Source: CAYHZL01 sp964361075 (lineage in GTDB: Bacteria; Bacteroidota; Ignavibacteria; UBA10030; UBA8401). From it: a stretch of DNA of 13,364 bases. The notes beneath the pieces are model-generated. The model saw only the letters and a list, made by a program, of their open reading frames with translations, had not been told where the DNA came from and did not search any database. Shown piece by piece: positions 1-8,309 of the stretch (its first letter is position 1; every line of letters starts with the position of its first letter). The stretch spans positions 1 to 13,364 of the forward strand of contig CAYHZL010000092.1 of assembly GCA_964361075.1 (NCBI GenBank). Direction: 5' to 3'. The translations under genes were made by a program, and so were the position numbers.

Positions 1-124
1 TATTCTTTAAATCGTTCTTTTTTCTCATAAAAGTTGAACTTTGCGTAACATCAGTGATTAACTAACTGTTCGATGTACTTTTTCTCCGCGAAAAGAAAAA
101 TGTGCTATCTCTAGTAAGGCAGAT

Positions 125-2311
125 GTGAATATGCTGTATCAATTTCCTTCTATGAAAAATAGCGAAGTGCTGTTCCGACGTGCTTCGCTATTTTTATTAT
201 TTTTACTAACAATACATTGCTCTCCAATATTGTTGGCACAACAAAATGATGATTGTCTTGCGTGCCATTCCGATAATGGTTTAACCAAAGACCAGAACGG
301 CAAAACGGTTTCTTTATTTGTTGATGATAAAATTCTCGGACATTCAACACATAAAAAATTAGTCTGCACGGCGTGTCATGCCGGATTTAAGGCAGACGAC
401 ATGCCGCACAAAGAAAATATTACGCCGGTGCAATGTCGTACCTGTCATCAGAATGTTGAATCGAAACATCCATTCCATACATTGACTGCACCGAAGAACA
501 GCGCTGACCCGAGCGGGATGTGTAAAAATTGTCACGGAAAACACGAGGTGCAATCGCCGAAAGTTGCCGGAACAAAATTCAGCAAAGAAAAAATTGTGGA
601 AAGCTGCGGCAGTTGTCATCAAAAGCAAAAAGAAACATTCCTGTCGTCATCTCACGGGCAAGCATACACTGAAGGTAGAAATGCGCCGACGTGTATTCAA
701 TGCCATGCAAAAAAAATAACATTCAGACCAAGAGATCATGAACGTGTTGACACCGCTCAAGTAAAAATTGCGCAAGAGCAAGTGTGCGTAAGCTGCCACG
801 TAAAAAAATCTCCCGCATCGGAAACAGCGCCATCATCTAATTTTGTTCTTGCGTATGAACAGAGCGTACACGGTGTTGCATTGAAACATGGTAACGGCAA
901 AGTTGCGAACTGTGTGAATTGCCACGGTAGTCATGAAATGAAAAAGGCGAGCGATCCTGAATCGAGAGTGAACAAACGGAATGTTCCGCACACATGTTCG
1001 CAATGCCATCCTGCAATTGCACAAGTGTATGGTGAAAGTATTCATGGTGCGGCGTTTGCGGCAGGCAACAATGAAGCGCCGGTATGTACCAATTGCCATG
1101 GCGAACATAAAATTTTAGCGCCGAAAGATCCAAACTCACCTGTTTCGAAATTGCATGTGTCGGCACAAGTGTGTGCACCGTGCCATAGTTCGCTAAAGCT
1201 AAATGAAAAATTTGGTCTGGCGATGGAACGTGTTTCAAGTTTCAACGATAGCTATCACGGTCTTGCGGCAAAAGCGGGCAGTGTTGAAGTTGCAAACTGC
1301 GCGAGTTGTCACGGCGTCCATGATATTCGTAAACCGAGCGATCCAAAATCGAGAGTGAACAAAGCGAACCTTGCTCTTACATGCGGCAAGTGTCATCCAG
1401 GAGCAAATGAAAATTTCACAAAAGGTGCGGTGCATGTCGGAAAATCAATTGATAAACCGAACGACATTCTTTCTCTTATTGCATCAACGTATCTCATTCT
1501 CATTCTTGTTACGGTCGGTGCAATGTTCTTGCATAACGTGTTAGATTTTGTGAAGAAAGCGAAACGTACATTATTGATACGACGCGGACGTGTGTATGAA
1601 GAAGAAGTCGGACATGCATTATATGTCCGCATGACACTGCAAGAGAGATTGCAACACGGAACGTTAGTGATAAGTTTTATTGCATTGGTCTTCACCGGAT
1701 TTATGTTGAAGTTTCCTGATGCGTGGTGGGTGCTGCCTCTTCGTTCAATAAGTCCGGCGGTGTTTGAATTACGAAGTCTGTTGCATCGCATTGCCGCAAC
1801 GGTTATGGTACTGGCGAGCTGTTATCATCTCTATTATATATTATTTGTTCCGCGTGGCAGACAGTTGATAAAAGATTTACTTCCGCGCATACAAGATGTT
1901 CGTGATGCTTTTGCAGTTGCAAAATATAATCTCGGAATAAGCGACCAGAAACCTCTCTTCGGACGTTTCAGCTATATTGAAAAGAGTGAATACTGGGCGT
2001 TGATTTGGGGAACGATGATTATGGCGGCGACTGGTTTTATTATGTGGTTCGATAATACTTTTATCGGTTTGTTTACAAAACTCGGATATGATATTGCACG
2101 CGTTGTTCACTACTATGAAGCATGGCTGGCAACATTATCCATCATTGTCTGGCATTTTTATTTTGTCATTTTTAACCCTGATATCTATCCAATGAACTTG
2201 GCGTGGCTGAAGGGAACTATTACCGAAGAAGAAATGGCAGACGAACATCCGTTGGAATTACGAGAACTGAAAAAGAAAGAGTTGGAAGAAAAGAACAGAA
2301 CCGAAAAATAA
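125..2311 (+). CDS. CbcL-like cytochrome: 13-heme c domain fused to diheme b-type membrane domain
   Basis: This is probably a menaquinol:periplasmic cytochrome oxidoreductase of the inner membrane. An N-terminal signal peptide (basic RR at about 18-19, then a hydrophobic stretch, likely cut after LLA near 38) precedes 13 CXXCH motifs between residues 44 and 424, many followed by GxH and preceded by a distal-type SIHG or SxHG histidine. A membrane domain starts near residue 448. Its His pairs H554-x13-H568 and H662-x14-H677, plus H511, fit a diheme cytochrome b of the b561/FdnI/HydC group. The C-tail is charged and rich in E/K. The layout (c domain then b domain) is that of Geobacter CbcL, which has nine c hemes; orthology is not claimed. 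The start is GTG at 125, with AAGG at 116-119 five bases upstream; ATG at 131 or 152 are alternatives that keep most of the signal peptide. The next gene is a paralogue. Confidence 0.9.
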   Translation: MNMLYQFPSMKNSEVLFRRASLFLLFLLTIHCSPILLAQQNDDCLACHSDNGLTKDQNGKTVSLFVDDKILGHSTHKKLVCTACHAGFKADDMPHKENITPVQCRTCHQNVESKHPFHTLTAPKNSADPSGMCKNCHGKHEVQSPKVAGTKFSKEKIVESCGSCHQKQKETFLSSSHGQAYTEGRNAPTCIQCHAKKITFRPRDHERVDTAQVKIAQEQVCVSCHVKKSPASETAPSSNFVLAYEQSVHGVALKHGNGKVANCVNCHGSHEMKKASDPESRVNKRNVPHTCSQCHPAIAQVYGESIHGAAFAAGNNEAPVCTNCHGEHKILAPKDPNSPVSKLHVSAQVCAPCHSSLKLNEKFGLAMERVSSFNDSYHGLAAKAGSVEVANCASCHGVHDIRKPSDPKSRVNKANLALTCGKCHPGANENFTKGAVHVGKSIDKPNDILSLIASTYLILILVTVGAMFLHNVLDFVKKAKRTLLIRRGRVYEEEVGHALYVRMTLQERLQHGTLVISFIALVFTGFMLKFPDAWWVLPLRSISPAVFELRSLLHRIAATVMVLASCYHLYYILFVPRGRQLIKDLLPRIQDVRDAFAVAKYNLGISDQKPLFGRFSYIEKSEYWALIWGTMIMAATGFIMWFDNTFIGLFTKLGYDIARVVHYYEAWLATLSIIVWHFYFVIFNPDIYPMNLAWLKGTITEEEMADEHPLELRELKKKELEEKNRTEK

Positions 2312-2312
2312 T

Positions 2313-2336
2313 AGTCGCGTCTTGTTCGTGACTTTT
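2313..2336 (+). terminator. possible terminator hairpin after the 13-heme gene
   Basis: Just after the stop codon, AGTCGCG (2313-2319) can pair with CGTGACT (2327-2333), giving a 7-bp stem with one G-U pair and a 7-nt loop. Only four T residues follow (2333-2336), so termination may be weak. If it works, the 13-heme and 19-heme genes are transcribed separately, which fits the repeat element between them. Confidence 0.35.
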
Positions 2337-2346
2337 AATGCTTGGC

Positions 2347-2544
2347 TACTAGTGCCGTTTCAATGAAGAAGGTTGTATTTTTAAAAATATTTTTCTACTA
2401 CACTACTGACCCCATCCTACCCCTCCCCTTGTCCCAAAGGGATGCCTTCGGCACAGGGGAGGGGAATTGTCTTCTCCCCCTGCAAGGGGAGATTGAGAGG
2501 GGGTCGCAATAATACAAGATTGTTTTTTAGAAACGGCACTAGTA
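2347..2544. repeat. MITE-like palindromic intergenic element, 198 bp
   Basis: A perfect 15-bp inverted repeat bounds the element: TACTAGTGCCGTTTC at 2347-2361 and GAAACGGCACTAGTA at 2530-2544. Nested palindromes lie inside: GACCCC (2408-2413) with GGGGTC (2500-2505), a C-rich/G-rich arm (2420-2432 with 2453-2464), small hairpins at 2433-2441 and 2443-2453, and CTCCCC (2474-2479) with GGGGAG (2486-2491). It has no coding potential. CTAG sits at both edges and could be a target duplication of IS5-type (YTAR) or, with TA, IS630-type transposition; the palindromic ends make this ambiguous. Similar C-rich/G-rich intergenic palindromes are common in Bacteroidota-type genomes, from memory. It could also fold in RNA and affect read-through into the downstream gene. 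Confidence 0.75.
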
Positions 2545-2602
2545 TACTTCCGCTTCCTGATGAAAATGGATGCGAGATAAAAATAATTACTGACTCATCT
2601 TT

Positions 2603-5386
2603 ATGAAACTGACGTTAAAATATCTTTGTGGTATTTTAGCAATATTCTTTTTGTGTAGTTGCTCTAAGGCATACGCGCAGGAAAATAGCGATTGCTTCGG
2701 CTGTCATAACGATCTGTCGTTAAAGTCGTCGCAAAAAGGTAAACCAAAATCTCTTTTTGTTGATGGAAAAAAATTTACATTGTCAATTCACGGCGGACTC
2801 ACATGTGTGTCGTGTCATGCCGATCTTGAAGGGAAAGAATTGCCGCATGATGTTCCGCTGAAGCCTGTGCAATGCGGAACATGTCACGACAAAGAACAAA
2901 ATCTGTATGCGCAATGTCAGCATGGCAAAGCCGCATCACGCGGCGACCCGCTCGCACCGCACTGTTACGATTGTCATGGTAAACATGATATTCTTGCAGT
3001 GAAAGATCCGAAATCTGCCGTTGCCCCAATTCGTGTTCCGTATGTTTGCGGTACATGCCATCAGGAAGGAACACCGGTTCAGAAGCAGCGACAAATTCCG
3101 CAATCACACATTCTCGAAAATTATACGGAAAGTATTCACGGTGAAGGGCTCTTAAAAAAGGGACTTTCTGTTGCAGCAACCTGCGCATCGTGTCATTCGC
3201 CGCATCTTATTCTTCCCCACACCGATCCGCGATCTTCAATCAACAGAAAAAATATTGCGCAGACATGCCAGCAGTGCCACACACAAATTGAAGCCGTTCA
3301 TCGAAAAATTATTAAAGGCGAGATGTGGGAAAAAGAAGCGAATGTACTTCCCGCGTGTGTGGATTGTCATCAGCCGCACAAAGCACGAAAAGTATTTTAC
3401 GATCAAGGAATGGCAAACAAAGATTGTATCGTCTGCCATGAAAAGAAAAATATTACATCGTCTGTTGATGGTCGCTCGCTGTTTGTGAATGTGAATGAGT
3501 ATGCCGAATCAATTCATGGAAAAAAAATTGCGTGCAGTCAATGCCATAGTGAAGTAACAAAATCATTATCACGTCCCTGTTCAACAATAAAAAAGAAAGT
3601 TGATTGCGCACAATGTCATACCGCGGTGGGTGAACAGTACCAACAAAGCACACACGGAAAATTATTTGCAAAGAACGATGTCAACGCGCCAACGTGTAAG
3701 GAATGTCACGGCACGCACGGTGTGAAAGCAAGGCTCGATTCGCAGTCGCCGATTTTTGCGACGAACATTCCTGCGTTGTGTGCACGATGCCATCAGGAAG
3801 GAAAGAAAGCAGCAGTTCGTATTCAAGGAACTGAACACGAAATTATTAATCACTACAACGAAAGTATTCACGGAAAAGGATTAGCGAAAAGCGGTTTGGT
3901 GGTTACGGCGAAGTGTACGGATTGCCATACATCGCATCGCGAGCTGCCAAGTGCAGATACTCTTTCCAGTATTCATCCGAACAGTACGCCGGCAACGTGC
4001 GGCAAGTGTCATCACGGCATTGAAAATCAATTTGAAAAAAGTATTCACTCGCGATTGGTTTCTATTTCAGACAAGCCGCTGCCGGTGTGCAACGATTGCC
4101 ATACTGCACATACAATTACCCGCACCGATGCAACGGGATTTAAACTGAGTATCTTGACAACGTGCGGCAAATGCCATGGCGAAATTACCAAATCATATTT
4201 CGAAACATACCATGGCAAGGTGTCGCAATTAGGATACGCAAAGACGGCAAAGTGTTATGATTGCCATGGTGCGCATGATATTTTAAAAGTAACAGATCCG
4301 CGTTCGCATTTGAGCAGGGAAAATGTTGTTACGACATGTCAGAAATGTCATCCCAACGCAACACGAAAATTTGCCGGTTATCTGACTCACGCAACGCATC
4401 ACGATCCTGATAGGTATCCGATTTTGTTTTATGTTTTCTGGGGTATGACGAGTTTAGTGATTGGAACATTTTTCTTCAGCGGTTTGCACACGTTGCTGTG
4501 GCTGCCGCGCGCGTGGCAAATGAGAAAGCTGCACAAGAAAGAAGAAGAAGCCGATCCGAATGAAAAACAATATCAACGATTCACGCGGCTCAATCGCATT
4601 CTCCATGTTATTATGATCGTCAGTTTTATTACGCTGACATTGACCGGCATGACGTTGAAGTTTTCGTACACAGCATGGGCGTCAGTGCTTTCACATTTGT
4701 TTGGCGGTTTTGAAGTTGCCGGCTATGTGCATCGCTTTGCGGCAGTGATGATGACAGGAATATTTGCCACGCACATTGTTGATTTGTTTCGCCGGAAGAA
4801 AAAAGAATATGCTTCGTGGTGGGCAATGCTGACGAGTGTTGATACGATGCTTCCGACAAAAAAAGATTTGCAGGATGTTATCGGTTCAATTAAATGGTTC
4901 GTGAATAAAGGACCGCGTCCGCAGTATGGACGATGGACATATTGGGAGAAGTTCGATTACTTCGCTGTGTTCTGGGGTGTGTTCATTATCGGTTCAACAG
5001 GAATGATGCTGTGGTTTCCGGAATTTTTCACACAGTTCTTACCGGGATGGTTTATTAATGTCGCTACCATTGTACACAGCGATGAAGCATTGCTCGCAAC
5101 AGGATTTATTTTTACAGTTCACTTTTTCAATACACATTTACGTCCGGAAAAATTTCCGATGGATATTGTGATCTTCACCGGACGTATGACGGTAGAAGAA
5201 TTGCAGCGCGATAAACCGGCGGAGTACGAAGCACTGATCAAAAGCGGCCAGCTCGAAAAATATTTGGTCGAACCATATCCGCCGATTGTTATAAAAGCCA
5301 TTCGTCTCTTTGGCTGGACTGCCGTTACCATCGGTACCAGTGTGGTCATCTGGATTATCTATGCAATGGTATTCGCGTATAAATAA
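2603..5386 (+). CDS. CbcL-like cytochrome: 19-heme c domain fused to diheme b-type membrane domain
   Basis: This is a paralogue of the upstream 13-heme protein with the same order of parts and probably the same role, passing electrons from menaquinol to a large periplasmic heme wire (or the reverse). A signal peptide ends near AYA-QE (about residue 25). Nineteen CXXCH motifs lie between residues 31 and 583. Hemes 1-8 and 9-16 are tandem copies with a 243-244 residue period (for example C31/C275, C149/C393, H169/H412), and hemes 17-19 resemble hemes 3-5. The b-type domain has H668, H710-x13-H724 and H825-x14-H840, the same spacing as in the paralogue. An extra hydrophobic helix near 895-925 ends the protein and is absent upstream. 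ATG 2603 has no clear Shine-Dalgarno sequence, but the signal peptide fits this start. Confidence 0.92.
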   Translation: MKLTLKYLCGILAIFFLCSCSKAYAQENSDCFGCHNDLSLKSSQKGKPKSLFVDGKKFTLSIHGGLTCVSCHADLEGKELPHDVPLKPVQCGTCHDKEQNLYAQCQHGKAASRGDPLAPHCYDCHGKHDILAVKDPKSAVAPIRVPYVCGTCHQEGTPVQKQRQIPQSHILENYTESIHGEGLLKKGLSVAATCASCHSPHLILPHTDPRSSINRKNIAQTCQQCHTQIEAVHRKIIKGEMWEKEANVLPACVDCHQPHKARKVFYDQGMANKDCIVCHEKKNITSSVDGRSLFVNVNEYAESIHGKKIACSQCHSEVTKSLSRPCSTIKKKVDCAQCHTAVGEQYQQSTHGKLFAKNDVNAPTCKECHGTHGVKARLDSQSPIFATNIPALCARCHQEGKKAAVRIQGTEHEIINHYNESIHGKGLAKSGLVVTAKCTDCHTSHRELPSADTLSSIHPNSTPATCGKCHHGIENQFEKSIHSRLVSISDKPLPVCNDCHTAHTITRTDATGFKLSILTTCGKCHGEITKSYFETYHGKVSQLGYAKTAKCYDCHGAHDILKVTDPRSHLSRENVVTTCQKCHPNATRKFAGYLTHATHHDPDRYPILFYVFWGMTSLVIGTFFFSGLHTLLWLPRAWQMRKLHKKEEEADPNEKQYQRFTRLNRILHVIMIVSFITLTLTGMTLKFSYTAWASVLSHLFGGFEVAGYVHRFAAVMMTGIFATHIVDLFRRKKKEYASWWAMLTSVDTMLPTKKDLQDVIGSIKWFVNKGPRPQYGRWTYWEKFDYFAVFWGVFIIGSTGMMLWFPEFFTQFLPGWFINVATIVHSDEALLATGFIFTVHFFNTHLRPEKFPMDIVIFTGRMTVEELQRDKPAEYEALIKSGQLEKYLVEPYPPIVIKAIRLFGWTAVTIGTSVVIWIIYAMVFAYK

Positions 5387-5393
5387 GAGTCTT

Positions 5394-5440
5394 CTCCAAA
5401 AAATTTGCCAGAATGTTGAGAGACGAACTGGAGTTTTTTT
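5394..5440 (+). terminator. weak terminator candidate after the 19-heme gene
   Basis: CTCCA (5394-5398) can pair with TGGAG (5429-5433), directly followed by seven T residues (5434-5440). The loop is long (30 nt) and an alternative CCAG/CTGG pairing (5408-5411 with 5428-5431) competes. The position, just after a stop codon and before the next operon, is what makes a terminator plausible. Confidence 0.3.
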
Positions 5441-5484
5441 ATGATCATTGTAACGAATGCCATACGAACAAATAGGAAAGATTA

Positions 5485-5508
5485 ATCCACAAAAATATAT
5501 TTATGGAT
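5485..5508. promoter_or_regulatory. imperfect 24-bp AT-rich dyad upstream of the NrfD-type operon
   Basis: ATCCA at 5485-5489 and TGGAT at 5504-5508 bound an imperfect palindrome in which 10 of 12 half-site positions match. It lies about 42 bases before the octaheme cytochrome start, in the only non-coding space where this operon's promoter could be. It could be an operator, but no known regulator site is recognised and AT-rich DNA gives such dyads by chance. Confidence 0.25.
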
Positions 5509-5550
5509 GTGTAGCATAATTTTTTCCCCTAACCAAGAAAAGGAGAATGA

Positions 5551-6288
5551 ATGAAACGGCTTCTGCAAAAAATACCGGATTCCCTGCTTCGTGTGAGTAC
5601 GGTGTTTCTCGTGTTCATTTCGGTTGTGGTGCTGGTACGCTCTCTGATTCCGGCATCGTTGAAAAACACCGAGGAACAAAGAAAGGCAACAATCGAACGG
5701 GAAGTCGCTCATCCGGTTCGCCATGCCGGATCCGAAATATGTGCCGACTGTCATGAACAGTTCAACATCAAAAAAACAGGATACCACAGAAACTTGGCGT
5801 GTGAAACATGTCACGGCGCTGCAAAAGCACATACGGAAAACCCAGAAGAAAAACCGACCATCAACAGGAAACGTGAAGCGTGCACGTTGTGCCATCTTTT
5901 CAATCCATCCAGACCAACCGGATTTCCACAAATTAATCCTGTCGTTCATAATCCTGGGAAACAGTGTATTACTTGTCATAATCCACATGACCCAAAACCA
6001 CCAAGGGTGCCGAGAGAGTGTCAAGCGTGTCATGAACAAATAGCGAGGACAAAAGCTGTTTCACCGCATGTTCAACTTGAATGTACAACATGTCATACGG
6101 TAAATAATCAGCATAAAGTTACACCGCGACTAGTAAAAGCTAATATTCCAAGCGACCGATCGTTTTGCGGAAAATGTCACGCAAGTGATTCGAAAGTTAA
6201 AGAAACTCCAAAAGTAGATCTCAGCACACACGGTGAAAAATATTTATGCTGGGAATGTCATTATCCACACATGCCGGAGATGAATTAA
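5551..6288 (+). CDS. membrane-anchored octaheme c-type cytochrome
   Basis: This is probably the periplasmic electron-carrying subunit of the complex made with the next two genes. An uncleaved-looking N-terminal helix (about residues 13-33, preceded by basic residues) should anchor it in the inner membrane. Eight CXXCH motifs follow between residues 64 and 237. The early part has the CADCH...CETCHG...H pattern seen in cytochrome c554-like multiheme proteins. A strong Shine-Dalgarno AAGGAG (5540-5545) five bases upstream selects ATG 5551. The stop codon is one base from the ferredoxin start, so the genes are surely cotranscribed. The gene order c-cytochrome, FeS protein, NrfD protein recalls NrfBCD and the Geobacter Cbc complexes that pair a c-type, an FeS and an integral subunit. 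No catalytic nitrite reductase signature was seen, and the redox partner is unknown. Confidence 0.85.
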   Translation: MKRLLQKIPDSLLRVSTVFLVFISVVVLVRSLIPASLKNTEEQRKATIEREVAHPVRHAGSEICADCHEQFNIKKTGYHRNLACETCHGAAKAHTENPEEKPTINRKREACTLCHLFNPSRPTGFPQINPVVHNPGKQCITCHNPHDPKPPRVPRECQACHEQIARTKAVSPHVQLECTTCHTVNNQHKVTPRLVKANIPSDRSFCGKCHASDSKVKETPKVDLSTHGEKYLCWECHYPHMPEMN

Positions 6289-6289
6289 T

Positions 6290-7030
6290 ATGGAACGAAG
6301 AAAATTTTTTGGGAAGGGGTTTACTCTTCTCGCACAATTTGGTCTCATCAGCAGCGTTTTTAAAAGCGCAAAAGCAGAACCAAAAGATTACGATGCGTCG
6401 AAGCATTATTACGGCATGGGTATTCAAGTCAACAAATGTATCGGATGCGGAAAATGTATGGAGGCATGTAAAGAAGAAAATGGCGTGCCGAAGGAACCAT
6501 TTTATTTCCGCACATGGGTAGAACGGTATATCATTAAAAAAGACGGCGAAGTAATTGTTCAGAGCATTGATCCGCGGATTGATAAGATTGGTAATAGTGT
6601 TTCCGAAAAAGAAATGATGCGAAGTTTTTTTGTTCCCAAACTTTGCAATCAGTGTGATAATCCACCGTGCGTACAAGTCTGTCCTGTCGGCGCAACGTTC
6701 AAGACGGATGACGGTGTCATTCTCGTCGATTCGGAACGATGCATAGGATGCCGGTATTGTATTCAGGCATGTCCGTACGGTGCCCGCTATCTCAATCCGG
6801 TGACATCGACGGCCGATAAATGTACGTTCTGCTATCATCGCATCACCAAAGGTTTGCTGCCGGCATGTGTGGAAGTCTGTCCGACACAGGCACGTATCTT
6901 CGGTGATGTGAGAAGTGCGGCGAGCCCGCTGACACGATTCAAACGTTTGTTCAAACTGCATGTATTGAAGCCGTCACTTAATACCGATCCCAAGGTTCAA
7001 TATGCAGACTTAGACGGGGAGGTACGATAA
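6290..7030 (+). CDS. Tat-exported ferredoxin with four [4Fe-4S] clusters (NrfC/PsrB/DmsB-like)
   Basis: This is the electron-transfer FeS subunit that links a quinone-reactive NrfD protein to a partner on the periplasmic side. The N-terminus has a twin-arginine motif (RRKFFGKG, residues 3-10), a hydrophobic stretch and an AKA cleavage site near 29, so it is exported folded. All sixteen cluster cysteines are present in four groups: C50/53/56/60, C119/122/127/131, C151/154/157/161 and C178/181/193/197. The last pair of groups has the usual CIGCRYCxxACP and CTFC...CVEVCP form of this family. The length, 246 residues, is normal. It sits one base after the octaheme gene and overlaps the NrfD gene by one base (TAATG). 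A molybdopterin catalytic subunit, the usual partner of PsrB/DmsB proteins, is absent, so an NrfC-like role with multiheme cytochromes is more likely. Confidence 0.93.
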   Translation: MERRKFFGKGFTLLAQFGLISSVFKSAKAEPKDYDASKHYYGMGIQVNKCIGCGKCMEACKEENGVPKEPFYFRTWVERYIIKKDGEVIVQSIDPRIDKIGNSVSEKEMMRSFFVPKLCNQCDNPPCVQVCPVGATFKTDDGVILVDSERCIGCRYCIQACPYGARYLNPVTSTADKCTFCYHRITKGLLPACVEVCPTQARIFGDVRSAASPLTRFKRLFKLHVLKPSLNTDPKVQYADLDGEVR

Positions 7031-8226
7031 TGAATCCAATAAATGAACATCTTTATGAAATGCTCAGACAGGTGAGCGGTTATATCTATCCGAATGAAGT
7101 CGAATTTCATTGGAGTATTTTAATTGTTGTCTATCCGTACTTAACCGGTTTAGTGGCTGGTGCATTTATTCTTGCCTCTTTGGTGAAGGTCTTTAAAGTG
7201 AAGCAGCTTCAGCCGGTCTACCGGCTTTCCATGCTGACGGCACTCTCGTTTATGATCATTGCACCACTGCCGTTGCAAATGCATCTCGGTCATTGGGAAC
7301 GATCGTATGAGATTTTTCTCACACCAAATTTTACGTCCGCTATGGCGATGTTTGGTTTCGTCTATGCCTGGTATCTGATGGTTGTGTTGCTGCTCGAAAT
7401 ATGGTTCACATATCGGCGCGATTTGATACGGTACACAGAAACTGACAAACCGATCATGCGATTCGTGCACCGTGCGCTGGCTCTCTTCTCGAAAGACACA
7501 AGTGAAGAAGGAGAAAAATTCGATATGAAGGCAGTAAAATTTATTACCATCATCGGTATTCCATCAGCGTTTCTGCTGCACGGATATGTCGGTTTTATCT
7601 TCGGTTCGATCAAAGCGAATCCGTGGTGGAGCAGCGTGCTGATTCCGATCGTGTTTCTTTTTTCCGCTATTGTTTCGGGCATCGCCATGGTGATGCTGCT
7701 CTATATGGTCGTAACACCACTGCGCGGACAAAAAATTGAAATGCCCTGCATCGACAAGATGGCATCGTTTCTTTTCGTTGCCGTTGTCATCGATTTCTCA
7801 CTTGAGATGCTCGATTTCATTCATCGTCTGTACGAAAGTGAAGAATCGATAAAAATACTTTCCGATCTTGTGATGAACAGACTCTTCATCAGTCTCGGCA
7901 TTGTTCAGGTACTGCTGGGAATGATTGTGCCGCTAAGTTTAATTCTGCTTATAAAATTGTTCAAGATAGATGAAGAACTGCGGAAACTGTTTTATTTCCT
8001 CGCAGCAATTCTTATTCAAATTGGAATATTCGCGACACGGTGGAATGTGGTGATGGGCGGACAAATGTTTTCGAAAAGTTTTCGAGGATTGACTGCCTAT
8101 AAGTTGGACATTGGCGGATTGGAAGGATTGTTAATGACGCTTGTATTATTGATTGCGCCGTTTTTCATATTGGCTCTCTTAATAAAAATTCTTCCACCGT
8201 GGGAACATGTGACTGCACAATCGTAG
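7030..8226 (+). CDS. NrfD/PsrC-family quinol-binding integral membrane protein
   Basis: This is the membrane subunit that should bind and oxidise menaquinol (or reduce menaquinone) and pass electrons to the FeS protein encoded just upstream. About nine hydrophobic segments are visible, near residues 26-52, 60-86, 103-126, 171-195, 199-228, 241-265, 285-311, 317-344 and 362-388. The stretch with HGYVGFIFGS followed by NPWW (about 183-200) is typical of the PsrC/NrfD/HybB/DsrP group. The family has no heme, and no heme motif is seen. The ATG shares one base with the preceding stop and has a G-rich Shine-Dalgarno (GGGGAGG, 7016-7022), so it is translationally coupled. The length of 398 residues suits the longer NrfD-like members found in quinone:cytochrome complexes. 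Confidence 0.9.
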   Translation: MNPINEHLYEMLRQVSGYIYPNEVEFHWSILIVVYPYLTGLVAGAFILASLVKVFKVKQLQPVYRLSMLTALSFMIIAPLPLQMHLGHWERSYEIFLTPNFTSAMAMFGFVYAWYLMVVLLLEIWFTYRRDLIRYTETDKPIMRFVHRALALFSKDTSEEGEKFDMKAVKFITIIGIPSAFLLHGYVGFIFGSIKANPWWSSVLIPIVFLFSAIVSGIAMVMLLYMVVTPLRGQKIEMPCIDKMASFLFVAVVIDFSLEMLDFIHRLYESEESIKILSDLVMNRLFISLGIVQVLLGMIVPLSLILLIKLFKIDEELRKLFYFLAAILIQIGIFATRWNVVMGGQMFSKSFRGLTAYKLDIGGLEGLLMTLVLLIAPFFILALLIKILPPWEHVTAQS

Positions 8227-8252
8227 TGGTACATGTTTTAAAAACATCATGA

Positions 8253-8279
8253 ATGAAAATTTTTGAAAAATATTTTCAT
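8253..8279. other. AT-rich dyad between the NrfD and heptaheme genes
   Basis: ATGAAAAT (8253-8260) and ATTTTCAT (8272-8279) form a perfect 8-bp inverted repeat with an 11-base spacer, just upstream of the Shine-Dalgarno of the next gene. A second short AT hairpin lies at 8233-8247. The 83-base gap is unusually wide for this operon, so the dyad could lower or retime expression of the heptaheme gene, but no T-run marks a terminator. Confidence 0.25.
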
Positions 8280-8309
8280 CTGTTTCTATTCTAAATAAGA
8301 AGGAAAGTT

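Noticed and set aside
79..100. Hairpin TTTTTCT/AGAAAAA upstream of the first gene as a regulatory site
   Set aside because: It is pure AT-rich low-complexity pairing, easily due to chance, with no T-run or known motif; no promoter could be assigned in 1-124 either.
946..1415. Near-identical DNA stretches (SDPxSRVNK codons) inside the 13-heme gene as a possible repeat element or CRISPR-like array
   Set aside because: Only two in-frame copies exist, each part of the same CXXCH-containing protein repeat, so they are coding repeats.
2408..2505. The nested hairpins resemble a tRNA-like cloverleaf
   Set aside because: No T-loop or acceptor/anticodon arrangement fits; GC-rich palindromes inside inverted ends are better explained as a MITE/REP-like repeat.
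2603..2700. The 19-heme protein as a lipoprotein, from cysteines in the LCSC part of the signal
   Set aside because: A signal peptidase I site (AYA-Q) follows closely and the protein is already membrane-held by its C-terminal domain; a lipobox is possible but not supported further.
5482..6039. Long minus-strand reading frame opposite the octaheme cytochrome, and others like it opposite the heme-rich genes
   Set aside because: It lies wholly over a strong + strand gene with a clear Shine-Dalgarno and CXXCH motifs; its composition is that of an antisense shadow and it has no recognisable domain.
6290..8226. FeS/NrfD pair as part of polysulfide, tetrathionate or DMSO reductase
   Set aside because: Those need a large molybdopterin subunit, which is absent here; the partners are multiheme cytochromes.
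6290..8226. FeS/NrfD pair as part of alternative complex III
   Set aside because: The large fused ActB subunit, the second NrfD-like ActF and the other Act genes are not present, and the FeS protein stands alone with its own Tat signal.
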